Positions 7,748 through 16,119 of a stretch of 64,000 nucleotides of DNA are shown here, piece after piece. The notes below the pieces were generated by a model that saw only the letters and a program-made list of their open reading frames with translations, did no database searches and had not been told where the DNA came from. The stretch comes from Stieleria marina. Its GTDB lineage: Bacteria; Planctomycetota; Planctomycetia; Pirellulales; Pirellulaceae. The position numbers were made by a program, and so were the translations under genes. Location of the stretch: positions 2,294,001 to 2,358,000 of the forward strand of contig CP036526.1 of the NCBI GenBank assembly GCA_007741555.1. The letters run 5' to 3'. Position 1 is the stretch's first letter. Each line of letters begins with the position of its first letter.

Positions 7748-9640
7748 TCAAGCAGTCGTTTCGTTCGATTGGCTCAATCCTGCGGCGGTCACTCCCAATG
7801 ACACAACTGCAGGTGACGGGATCTCAGGACGTTCCAGAACCGTGTCGACCAAAAAGTAAAATAGTCGCCGAAGTGCTTCGGGCTCGATTTCGTCAGCGAC
7901 CTTTTCGGCGCGTTCTTGGTGTTTGTCGACCAAACGCAGCGCTGTATCAAACACGCCTGTCGAATGATAAATCTGGCGAACTCGCGCGAATCTTTGTTCT
8001 TCCGAAAGCTCGTTGGAGGGTTCAGCCAGCTGTAGTAATTGCTCTTGGCCTGCTTCATCTAAAGCATCCAGTGCGAGAGCCCAGAGCACCGTCGGGCGTC
8101 CGCCAATTGTGTCACCGCCAGCGGTGACTTTGTTGGTTTCGTCGTCGCTAAAGTCGCTCAAGTCGTTCAGGATTTGAAACGCAACGCCCAGGTTTCGGCT
8201 AAACGTGCGAATCGATTTGCGATACGGTTCGGCATCTCCGGCGAGCCGCATTCCACTGTACAAGGCGGCCTCAAACGCTGGCGAAGTTTTCAACGCGTAG
8301 ACCTTCAGTGCATCCAGCGGTTTCAGGCGGCGATCCTTGGTGTCGCGCCAAAGCAGTTCGGCACCCTGCCCTTCGGAAAGTCGCAGGTGTGCGGTCGCTA
8401 GCGAATCGAGTACATCCACCCTCGCTTCTGCTGGCACGCTATCGCCGTCATCGGATCGACTAAGCAAGCGATAGCCCAGTCCAATCAAGTAGTCACCCAC
8501 ATTGATCGCCGTCGGCGAACCAAACCGGCGATGCACGGCAGGTTGTCCGTAGCGAAAGCCATCGTCGTCTTCGATGTCGTCATGGACCAAACTGGCTTTG
8601 TGAAACGTCTCGATGCTCATCGCCGCGCGGCGTACCGAATCGGGGATCGCCGCGATGGTTTCCTCGGCGGTTGCTCCCGTGCATGCGCCACCCGTCAGTG
8701 CGTCATAAGCCGCCAGCGTGATAAAGGGACGCGAATGCTTGCCACCGCGAGCCATGAAATCGTAGGCGATGTGTTCTGTCGCAGCGATCGTGTCCATGCC
8801 CGCGATCGAATCCAGGTTTGCCGCCGTTTCGATCAGTGGTTCTTGCGAACGAATTCGCGGGGAAAGGCGATCAAGCGTCGGAGTCGAAAATAAATCGCCG
8901 GCCGCACGCATCAAGTGAACGTAGCTTTTGGTTTTTTGCGAGGCTGGTTCGTAGGGAGTTCGGATCATTTGGTCGACCCATGATTCGTCGACCTTTGTGT
9001 TCCGACAATCGCTGCTCAGCAGCGGCACAGCCATGCAGGGAATGCCAGCCAACAAAACTTTGTCGATGGCTTTTTCCAAAACATTCAAACATGCAACGCC
9101 CACCACTGCGTCGACGTATCCGCCGACGATAATCTTCAGCACGACTGGCGAACCTTCGGCAACCAAGACTCGGTAGCCCATCTCTTCGGCCAATCCGCGA
9201 AAATCGGCGATACTGCAAGCACCACACTCTTTGCAGTTCATGCCAAACTGATCGTATTCCGCTGGGCAGCCTTCGGCATGTTTTAAGCAGTGCGGCAACA
9301 AAAACAGGCGTCGCTCCGGCGGAACCGCTTTGAGCGATTCACGCCAAAACGCGCTGCTAATCATCACCATCATCCAGCCCAAATAGCCTTCGGGCAGATC
9401 GGCTTCGGCGAGCGTTCGTCGTGCGACCTGTTCCATTTCGTCCTTGGTCATCGGGACATCGCGCGGCAGATGCTCCGCAATTTCGGCGCAGCGATCGCGC
9501 AAGCTCTCTCGCATCGCCAGCGATTGCGGCACGTCCTTCAAGTGACTCGTTTTACGACGAGTCTTCCTCGGGGCGTCTTGTCCGCTGGTCGCGCTGGCGG
9601 TTGTGGCAGACGATTCGGTGGGGCTAAATCCTGTCGACAA
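7748..9640 (-). CDS. DUF116 domain fused to trans-polyprenyl diphosphate synthase
   Basis: A 630-aa two-domain protein. Residues ~90-235 match the DUF116 type: RRLFLLPHCLKHAEGCPAEY and a cysteine group (C118, C125, C136, C139, C142) that could bind metal or an Fe-S cluster. Residues ~290-600 form a trans-isoprenyl diphosphate synthase: GGKHSRP (299-305) binds the pyrophosphate, the first Asp-rich motif is HDDIEDD (353-359), RR follows at 371-372, and the second acidic motif is degenerate, LNDLSDFSDD. This domain should chain-elongate IPP with an allylic diphosphate in the cytoplasm. The altered second Asp-rich motif leaves activity uncertain. The first ~40 residues are low complexity. It lies 74 bases after the terpene cyclase-like gene and 13 before the chorismate-lyase-like gene. 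Confidence 0.85.
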   Translation of the reverse strand: MSTGFSPTESSATTASATSGQDAPRKTRRKTSHLKDVPQSLAMRESLRDRCAEIAEHLPRDVPMTKDEMEQVARRTLAEADLPEGYLGWMMVMISSAFWRESLKAVPPERRLFLLPHCLKHAEGCPAEYDQFGMNCKECGACSIADFRGLAEEMGYRVLVAEGSPVVLKIIVGGYVDAVVGVACLNVLEKAIDKVLLAGIPCMAVPLLSSDCRNTKVDESWVDQMIRTPYEPASQKTKSYVHLMRAAGDLFSTPTLDRLSPRIRSQEPLIETAANLDSIAGMDTIAATEHIAYDFMARGGKHSRPFITLAAYDALTGGACTGATAEETIAAIPDSVRRAAMSIETFHKASLVHDDIEDDDGFRYGQPAVHRRFGSPTAINVGDYLIGLGYRLLSRSDDGDSVPAEARVDVLDSLATAHLRLSEGQGAELLWRDTKDRRLKPLDALKVYALKTSPAFEAALYSGMRLAGDAEPYRKSIRTFSRNLGVAFQILNDLSDFSDDETNKVTAGGDTIGGRPTVLWALALDALDEAGQEQLLQLAEPSNELSEEQRFARVRQIYHSTGVFDTALRLVDKHQERAEKVADEIEPEALRRLFYFLVDTVLERPEIPSPAVVSLGVTAAGLSQSNETTA

Positions 9641-9714
9641 ACCGCGTTCCTCTTGGGTGGCTCAGGTGGGTAAAAGGCGATGCTTGCTTTGTCGCGACCG
9701 ATTAGGACGCGTTA

Positions 9715-11697
9715 CTATTTCGGCCAATTCAATTGGTGTTCTTCCGCCGTGGCACGCAAGTACTTTCCCAGTGCCGCCACTGTAAACACCAGCGGGTAAA
9801 GTTTTTCGTGGTACCAAAGTTTCGCAAAGTAGAATCCGATCGGCCACGCAATTCGGTGACGACCGTCATCGACACTACGAAGCAAGAAATCGACGCCCGA
9901 GATTATAGCCTCTGGCAACTCATTCGTCCCGGCGCCAATCCGTGCCGTGTTTTCGCTTTCGTCTTTTTCGCCGTCACCAGCACCCCGCAAGCTTTCGTTT
10001 TTAACGAAAAAGCCGTCTTCTGCCGCGCGACGGTTACTTTGAACACCTGCATCGGCCCCTAAGTCTCGCTGGAATAACACGAATGTGGTCAGTGCTTCGA
10101 CTGCCAGTGCCGTTTCTTCCACCGTGCTGGCCAAATTTTGGTCGGGAGCGGGCCCATTCTGCGGAGCCGAACCAACGAGTTTGTCTCGCACTGACGGACC
10201 ACCCCCCCAGCCGCCATCGTCATTTTGCGTTTTGAGCAAAAACCGGATTCCCCGTTGGGAAGATTCCGGGCTGACGCATCCAGCGATCAGTACACGTGAA
10301 GTTCCGTAGACTGGGTTGGTTTCATCGGGCAAATCTTGGTTGCCAAACCACAGTGGCAACCAAGATCCGTCGGGAAGCTGTTGCTGATGGATAAACTGCA
10401 CCGCCTTGGCTCGTTTTGCGGGCTCGATTCTGTCGCCGATCGCTCGCAGTGCGTGTGCCGTCAAATCCACACTGCTGCGATCAAACGGCAGCTTGCCCCA
10501 ACCGCGGCAAAAGGTTGGCCATCCTCCATCGCGATTCTGAAGTCCATGCAAAAAACGCTCGCCATTGTCAAATGCTTGATCAAGTTCGCTGTGCCATTTG
10601 GCGTCGACCCACTTGCGATGTTGCTTGATCGCCAGCATGGCGCCGGGAGTGTCGTCGCCGTCGGGCACCGATCCACTTAAATCCGTCCAGCCCCAGCCGC
10701 CCGGATCGGCACCCGTAAACGGATGACGCTCCTGCAGTTGGCAGCTCAAGTGCCAATCAACGAGTTGATTATTGCACCAGTTACCGTCGTCGTCCGGATC
10801 GCAAGCCAGCGCGCCGACCGAAAGGGATGTCACCCACGTGGCAAGGTTCGTGTCGATCGGCCAACTGCCATCGTCGCGAATGGAGTTCTCCAGGAAACGG
10901 CTTCCCTTTTGGCTGACTTGATGATCGGCGCGTCCCGTTGCCGCCAAGCTCATCACGACAAATGCCGTCAGCGGTGTCGCTTCTAAGTAACCGCCACTCG
11001 CGGGCTGAATCTCGACCAGCTTGTTCATCGTCCGGCCGACGCTTGCGCTGCGAATCCATCGCAGGAGGGCAAACGCACGTCGTCCATGAAAATGCCTTGC
11101 CTGTCCGATCGCGACCAACGCCGGGATCGCGTAGCTGACGACCGGGATCTGCAAAAATCGATACATCGATTGTGGAAATACCGCCGCCTCGAACGGCAAC
11201 GCCTGGACATCGTTCCAGTCGACCAAGCCAGCGATAGCCAAGTTGGTCAAGATCGGGACGACAAATGTTTTGTCTTTTCCGTAGCGACGTCGCAGTCCAT
11301 CGGTCGCGCCCTGTCGCTCAATGTAGGCTGCCAAGTTACGTTTGCGATCTGCGTCCAAGCTTTCACCGCAGGCTTTTTCGGCAAGTGTCGTGGCTGCCAA
11401 TACCAGATAGCTGGTCGCAATGTTGCTGTGGCTCAAGTCGGTGTCGCCAAAGCCGCCGTCGTCGTTTTGCTGCGTTCGCAAGTAATCGACACCACGCCGA
11501 ATCAGGTCGATAGTTGCTTCGCGAGTGGTCGGCTGGTGGATACTGACGGCCGACAACGCGCTGACTGCCGTGGCCGTGCTCAGTGCCGAAGCCGACAATT
11601 CACCGGTCCAATGACCTTGCGGCGTTCGTTCGGCGAGCAGTTCGGATCGCAATTGGTCGAGCGTTTGGCGGACCCGATCGCGTTGCTGTTGCGGCAT
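9715..11697 (-). CDS. Squalene-hopene cyclase-like class II terpene cyclase
   Basis: 660 aa of alpha/alpha-barrel repeats with several QW-type motifs, for example QQNDDGGFGDT near residue 77 and QNRDGGWPTFCRGW and QNDDGGWGGG in the second half. The catalytic acid motif of class II cyclases, DxDD, is present as VPDGDDTPGAM (DGDDT at 346-350), preceded by GGWGWTDLSG. Squalene-hopene cyclases have DxDDTA and about 630-700 aa, so size and motif fit a protonation-initiated cyclase. The N-terminal half differs from classic squalene-hopene cyclase, and the substrate may be another polyprene made by the neighbouring prenyl synthase. It is the first gene of the leftward cluster. A hydrophobic membrane-entry region cannot be defined by eye. 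Confidence 0.82.
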   Translation of the reverse strand: MPQQQRDRVRQTLDQLRSELLAERTPQGHWTGELSASALSTATAVSALSAVSIHQPTTREATIDLIRRGVDYLRTQQNDDGGFGDTDLSHSNIATSYLVLAATTLAEKACGESLDADRKRNLAAYIERQGATDGLRRRYGKDKTFVVPILTNLAIAGLVDWNDVQALPFEAAVFPQSMYRFLQIPVVSYAIPALVAIGQARHFHGRRAFALLRWIRSASVGRTMNKLVEIQPASGGYLEATPLTAFVVMSLAATGRADHQVSQKGSRFLENSIRDDGSWPIDTNLATWVTSLSVGALACDPDDDGNWCNNQLVDWHLSCQLQERHPFTGADPGGWGWTDLSGSVPDGDDTPGAMLAIKQHRKWVDAKWHSELDQAFDNGERFLHGLQNRDGGWPTFCRGWGKLPFDRSSVDLTAHALRAIGDRIEPAKRAKAVQFIHQQQLPDGSWLPLWFGNQDLPDETNPVYGTSRVLIAGCVSPESSQRGIRFLLKTQNDDGGWGGGPSVRDKLVGSAPQNGPAPDQNLASTVEETALAVEALTTFVLFQRDLGADAGVQSNRRAAEDGFFVKNESLRGAGDGEKDESENTARIGAGTNELPEAIISGVDFLLRSVDDGRHRIAWPIGFYFAKLWYHEKLYPLVFTVAALGKYLRATAEEHQLNWPK

Positions 11698-11940
11698 GAA
11701 ACTTGGGCTATCCGAGCGGTGGGAGAAAGTGGCTAGAAGGGGCGAGGAGCAACGGCGTGATGCCGGCTGCTGATCCGCTGCGGTTCGTTTGGCAGCGATC
11801 TAAATTTGCGTGGATTTGAGGCCGCGCACGCGATTCTGCGCGTTGTTATGTTAAACGTGATTAATCTAGGGCGTGATTTTATTCGCAGGGGGGAGCTTCT
11901 CATCCAACGCGTCAGACTCAAACAAGGCAGACTAAAGTTT

Positions 11941-12879
11941 ATGCGGATTACATCGATGCAGCGGCGCAAATTCTTGCAGCTCACTGCTGCTAGCGGAATG
12001 ACACTGGCAGCTACCGGCGCGTCAACGCGACTGTCGGCTCGCGAACCCATCGTGCGAAGCGGACCGCCAAGGTTTCAGGTTGGTTTGGCAGCCTATTCGC
12101 TGCGCGAGTACTTTTCGTTTATGAAAGGCAAGGCTCGTCCGCCCAAGGATGATGGTCCGCACATCGATATGGTCGGGTTCCTGGACTACTGTGCGCAGAA
12201 TGGTTTTGATGCGGCGGAACTGACCAGTTACTTTTTCAAACCTGACGCAGACGACGCGTACTATCGAAATCTAAAACGACATGCATTCACCCGTGGCGTC
12301 ACGATCGCCGGAACAGCGATTGGTAACAATTTTACAGTCGGCGCGGGGCCAAAATTAGATGAAGAGATCCAGAAAGCGATTGCTTGGATCGATCGCGCCG
12401 ACGCATTGGGGGCGCCACACATTCGCTTTTTTGCGGGGACCGGAAAGCAGCTCGCCAGTGACCCGAAGCGATTGGATGAAGCCGCTGCCGCCATCAACCA
12501 GTGCGCCGAACACGCGGCATCGAAGGGCATTTTTCTCGGGGTCGAAAACCATGGGAAACTGTCGTCCGATCAAATGCTGCAGATCATGGAGCGAGTCGAA
12601 AGCCCCTGGGTTGGCATCAATCTGGACACGGGCAACTTTCAAAGTGACGACCCATACGGAGACTTGGAACGGTGTGTGCCGTATGCCGTCAATGTGCAAG
12701 TCAAGGTTGGCATGAAAACGCCTGACGGCAAACACTACGATGCTGACATCCCGCGAATCGGACGAATCTTGCGTGATGGCGGCTACCAAGGTTTTGTGAT
12801 CGTGGAGTACGAAGACAAGGACCCGTACGCCAAAATCCCAGTTGTGCATCAAGAGCTACGCAAAGCGCTTGGTACTTAG
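11941..12879 (+). CDS. TAT-exported sugar phosphate isomerase/epimerase-like TIM-barrel protein
   Basis: 312 aa. The N-terminus MRITSMQRRKFLQLTAASGM is a twin-arginine signal. The body is a xylose-isomerase-like TIM barrel: FQVGLAAYSLREY, DYCAQNGFDAAELTSYFF, RFFAGTGK, then FLGVENHGK with the conserved metal-binding Glu, WVGINLDTGNF, and VIVEYEDKDP near the end with a second metal-ligand Glu. Members act on sugars or sugar acids with a divalent metal; a secreted form is typical of planctomycetes, where substrate is generally unknown. ATG 11956 is an alternative start that also keeps the signal. Divergent from the terpene cyclase-like gene across 243 bases. Confidence 0.82.
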   Translation: MRITSMQRRKFLQLTAASGMTLAATGASTRLSAREPIVRSGPPRFQVGLAAYSLREYFSFMKGKARPPKDDGPHIDMVGFLDYCAQNGFDAAELTSYFFKPDADDAYYRNLKRHAFTRGVTIAGTAIGNNFTVGAGPKLDEEIQKAIAWIDRADALGAPHIRFFAGTGKQLASDPKRLDEAAAAINQCAEHAASKGIFLGVENHGKLSSDQMLQIMERVESPWVGINLDTGNFQSDDPYGDLERCVPYAVNVQVKVGMKTPDGKHYDADIPRIGRILRDGGYQGFVIVEYEDKDPYAKIPVVHQELRKALGT

Positions 12880-12966
12880 CGCGAGGATTTTTTCTGAATC
12901 CAGCTCGGGCCTTATTTGAGCCCAGCGCTCTTCCCTCTTTATCAAACGACGCAAAAAGAATCAGTC

Positions 12967-14187
12967 ATGGCATTTAGATTTCTTGGTTTCTTCGTGATGC
13001 TGGTCTCCGTCATTATTGCGGCTCAGGCTGCGGTTTCCGCCGAACTGACTTCCGAGCGATTCACGCAGTTGCACCGCGAGCTTCAGGCCGATGACGCGGC
13101 GCTGTGGCGAACGATACCGTGGAACACCGATCTACTGGTCGCTCGCCGGAAGGCTGGTCAGCAGAACAGGCCGATTTTCATTTGGGCGATGGATGGTCAT
13201 CCATTGGGCTGTACGTGAAACAATGGTGTGCTCGACCGTGCGTCGACATTCGCTCATCCGCAGATCGTCCGTCTCTTGAAAGAAAAGTTCGTCCCCGTCG
13301 CGCTCGACCAGGCCGACACGCGGCGTCAGCAAGACTCCGAAGGGGACTTTTACCGGCAGCTTGCGATACAGCATTCTGCCTTTGGGCTGTCAACCAGAAA
13401 CGCAAAGTCGGCGATCAGTCGAACGACCCAGGGTTTTTACATCGCGACGGCATCGGGCGAACTGTTGCTATACAACAACAATCGCGACCCAGGGAAAATG
13501 TTGCGTTTGATGAACGAAAAACTTCGTGAGTTCGCTTCAAGCCAACAGGACCAGGCCGGGGCGTCGCCTGTAGTTCTTCAATCAGATCGTGAGAGCGAAT
13601 CTGAAGATAAGGTCGACCAGCGTTATGGATTCCAATCGCCGAAGGGAGGGCTGGTTGTACGTGTTCAAGCCAAGGTTTTGGGCGGGTATCCGCCGACAGA
13701 TGATCCTTGGCGAGAGATCTTTCAGTCGGCGTTGTCACGCGACAATCTTTGGATTTCTGCTGTCGAACACAAGTCGATCGTGCAAGGAAAGGTCCCCGAT
13801 TCACTGCTCCACCGCATCGCACGGTTTCATTTAGTCGATAACACGCGTGGCGAACCGTTGATGTGGAAGCCAGACGAAGTCAAGCGAATTAAAATGGATC
13901 TTGCCGATGGTCAGTTCACTGGATCAGCTCTGATTCATTCGTCGAACAATGATCGTGGTTATGACGCCGAAATCCGAGGAGTCATCGAAGTCGCCGACGG
14001 ATCGGTTATTCGCTTTGATGTCGTGGCGCTCGGCAAATGCTGGGGCGAAGGACCGTACACTCGGAACCCGCCACCGGGCAAGTTTCCGCTCGCGATTTCG
14101 TTCACCTTGGCCGACGGTACCGACTTGGCAGACTCGCTTTCGCCGCAGGGTGCTCGAGGCTGGTTGGACGCCTATCTGCCGAAGTAG
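12967..14187 (+). CDS. Secreted thioredoxin-like protein, probable selenoprotein (in-frame TGA as Sec84)
   Basis: One reading frame runs from ATG 12967 to 14187 with a single in-frame TGA at 13216-13218; without it there are two frames, one ending at the TGA and one starting at GTG 13228. Read through, the product has 406 residues. It has a signal peptide (MAFRFLGFFVMLVSVIIAAQ...), then a thioredoxin-fold start RPIFIWAMDGHPLG followed by C82-T83-U84, then NNGVLDRASTFAHPQIVRLL and KFVPVALD. This matches thioredoxin-like and DUF255-like proteins where the redox Cys pair sits at the same place, so TGA replaces a redox residue. A further ~230 residues form an uncharacterised C-terminal domain. 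Whether TGA is decoded as selenocysteine depends on SelA/SelB/tRNA-Sec, not in this window; a nonsense mutation or sequencing error is the alternative. Confidence 0.72.
13219..13250 (+). promoter_or_regulatory. Candidate bacterial SECIS hairpin just after the TGA
   Basis: Starting 13 bases after the TGA, TCGAC (13232-13236) pairs with GTCGA (13242-13246) around the 5-base loop CGTGC. Below it, with one bulged C, GTG can pair with CAT (one G-U pair). The loop begins 18 bases after the TGA and has G at its second position, similar in distance to the E. coli fdhF element. The loop lacks the fdhF GGUCU sequence, so this is a tentative call. Confidence 0.4.
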
Positions 14188-14323
14188 CTTCTTGGCGACG
14201 TTTGCAATCGAAAAATGAAAGCCTTATTCGGTAGCCGAGATTGGGGCGAGACCGCTGGTGCGTGTTTTGTCCAACACGTCGAGGTTTCGACACTTGAACC
14301 TGCTTCACCAATCGAGGTGCCGA

Positions 14324-15586
14324 TTAGAGCGGCGTGTTCGCTTCCGCTGCTTTGTTTTCGCGATTTGACGCGAACGCTCGCAAGTCGTCTGCAAAGTCGG
14401 CTGCTGATGCATAGCGATCATCGGGATCGTGGGCGAGTGACTTCAGTAGTATTTTCTCCAGCGTCTTGCTGAAATTGGGATTCAATTTCGTTGGCCGCTC
14501 GACGCTGCCCGAGGCGGCTTCCTTGATTGCGGCTGATCGATCGTCGGTCGATACGACGACGGGGTGGCGACGTAGCAGCGTCATGTAGATGGTGACGCCA
14601 AGCGAATAAATGTCGCTTCGCGGGTTGACTTCATCATTCTTGCCTTTGGCTTGTTCAGGCGCCATGAAAAGTGGCGACCCGATCAAAAGTCCGTCTACCG
14701 ATTCTGCAGAATCCTCGGGGCTGGTCGCTCCAAACATCGATTTGCACAATCCAAAGTCCAGGATTTTGGGTTGGTTTTCATTGTCGACCATGATATTCGA
14801 TGGCTTCAGGTCACGGTGGACGACGCCATGATCGTGTGCATGCTGCAGTCCGTCACAAACCGACGCGGCTAGTTTGATCAACTCCAACGGCGACGGCTTG
14901 TTTTTGCGAATGTGAGTTTGCAGCGTGACGCCTTTGACCATATCCATTGCGATGTAGCCTAGCTTGCTGTTGATCTCCGCGTCGTAGACATGTGCCACGT
15001 TGGGATGATCCATGCGTTTCATCACTTCGATCTCTCGTGCAAACCGACTGAAGACTTGCTCGGTAGCCAAGTCGACTCGAATCAGCTTCATCGCCACAAC
15101 ACGCTGAGTCTCCAGCTGTGTTGCTTCCCAGACAGTTGCGAAGGCGCCTTTACCGACGACGCGGTGAACTTCGTAGCCTGGTACCTGAGGTTTTGACCAC
15201 TCTGCAGGCGGGATCGCTTCGATGATTCGTTTGGCGGCAAATAGCCGACTGCGAATCACAACGGATTCGACGGGCTTGGTCAGGTAGTCATCCGCGCCGG
15301 CTTCCAGACCCGCGATCATGTCCTGTTCGGCGTCGCGGCTGGTCAAAATCACGACGTAGGTAAAAGGCCGTTTATCACTTTGCTTGATCTTGCGACACAG
15401 GGATAGCCCATCGATGTCCGGCATTTGCCAATCGAGAAAAACGATCCGCGGCGGGTCTTCGTCATTAAGCTCTCGCAACGCGTCGCGACCATTGTCGACC
15501 GTCACGGATTCGAAGTCGTATCGCTCGACGGTTTTGGCCAGCAATTTGGTCCACATCGGATTGTCGTCTGCAATCAACACTTTCAT
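14324..15586 (-). CDS. Response regulator receiver fused to Ser/Thr protein kinase
   Basis: 420 aa. Residues 1-~120 are a complete CheY-like receiver: D7/D8, phospho-acceptor D52 in IVFLDWQMPDIDG, T82 and K104. Residues ~138-410 are a Hanks-type kinase: glycine loop VVGKGAFATVWEA, ATP lysine K167, C-helix E185, catalytic loop HRDLKPSN (D259, N264), DFG at 277-279 and the GSPLFMAPEQ activation segment. All catalytic residues are present, so it should be an active cytoplasmic kinase; no membrane segment is seen. The start overlaps the stop of the upstream Hpt gene in an ATGA, which implies translational coupling. The likely logic is His-Asp relay through Hpt to D52, controlling Ser/Thr phosphorylation. 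Confidence 0.93.
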   Translation of the reverse strand: MKVLIADDNPMWTKLLAKTVERYDFESVTVDNGRDALRELNDEDPPRIVFLDWQMPDIDGLSLCRKIKQSDKRPFTYVVILTSRDAEQDMIAGLEAGADDYLTKPVESVVIRSRLFAAKRIIEAIPPAEWSKPQVPGYEVHRVVGKGAFATVWEATQLETQRVVAMKLIRVDLATEQVFSRFAREIEVMKRMDHPNVAHVYDAEINSKLGYIAMDMVKGVTLQTHIRKNKPSPLELIKLAASVCDGLQHAHDHGVVHRDLKPSNIMVDNENQPKILDFGLCKSMFGATSPEDSAESVDGLLIGSPLFMAPEQAKGKNDEVNPRSDIYSLGVTIYMTLLRRHPVVVSTDDRSAAIKEAASGSVERPTKLNPNFSKTLEKILLKSLAHDPDDRYASAADFADDLRAFASNRENKAAEANTPL

Positions 15587-15978
15587 TTGATCTGGTCCTC
15601 GTTAGACGACGCCAAACGATCGGGCAACTCTTTCAGTTCGGCAAACAATTTCTTCATCTCGCTTTGAAGGGCCATCCAGGCATTCGAGATTTCCGAAAGG
15701 TCGCCGCTTCGTGCCATCATTTCCACGTCCAACGCGGCCTTGGCAGTTCGATCAGCCCCGAAAATAACGACCGATCCTTTCAATTGATGAGCAGTCCGCT
15801 GAATGCCCGCTGCATCGACGTCGTCGATGCTTTGACCGATGGCCTGGAGTTGCAGGGGACCTTCTTCGGAAAAAAGTTCCGCCACGGAAAGAAGCATTTC
15901 CGGATCTCCGCCCGTGAACGTCAACGCTTGATCGATATCGATAATCGATTCAGATTTTGGCGACGCGGCCACAGTCAT
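15583..15978 (-). CDS. Histidine phosphotransfer (Hpt) domain protein
   Basis: 131 aa, a single Hpt four-helix domain. The phospho-accepting histidine is H64 in the canonical context RTAHQLKGS, followed by FGADRTAKAALDVEMMARSG. Helices before (PEMLLSVAELFSEEG) and after (ALQSEMKKLFAELKEL) complete the bundle. It has no kinase or receiver domain, so it must receive phosphate from a histidine kinase elsewhere, or remove it. Its stop overlaps the start of the REC-kinase gene by four bases, making that protein the obvious phosphorelay partner. The 5' end faces a 141-base gap that should hold the promoter of this two-gene unit. Confidence 0.92.
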   Translation of the reverse strand: MTVAASPKSESIIDIDQALTFTGGDPEMLLSVAELFSEEGPLQLQAIGQSIDDVDAAGIQRTAHQLKGSVVIFGADRTAKAALDVEMMARSGDLSEISNAWMALQSEMKKLFAELKELPDRLASSNEDQIK

Positions 15979-16119
15979 TTCCCTGCGAGTAATGAATTCA
16001 GCTCAAATCATAGCGCATTTTTGACACCGCCGTACAAGACATCCGTCGCAGTTGGCGGCGTTTGCCCAAGAAGGCTGCCAGGGCTTCGATAGGCCGCGGG
16101 GCACGCCGGCGATTTTGGG

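Noticed and set aside
12967-13218. Simple pseudogene with a nonsense mutation
   Set aside because: Kept as an alternative only: no other stop or frameshift is found in the 320 codons after the TGA, and the TGA falls on the redox motif, which favours recoding.
13228-14187. Separate gene starting at GTG 13228
   Set aside because: It is in the same frame as the upstream part, has no ribosome site and would begin in the middle of the thioredoxin-like fold; I prefer one gene with a recoded TGA.
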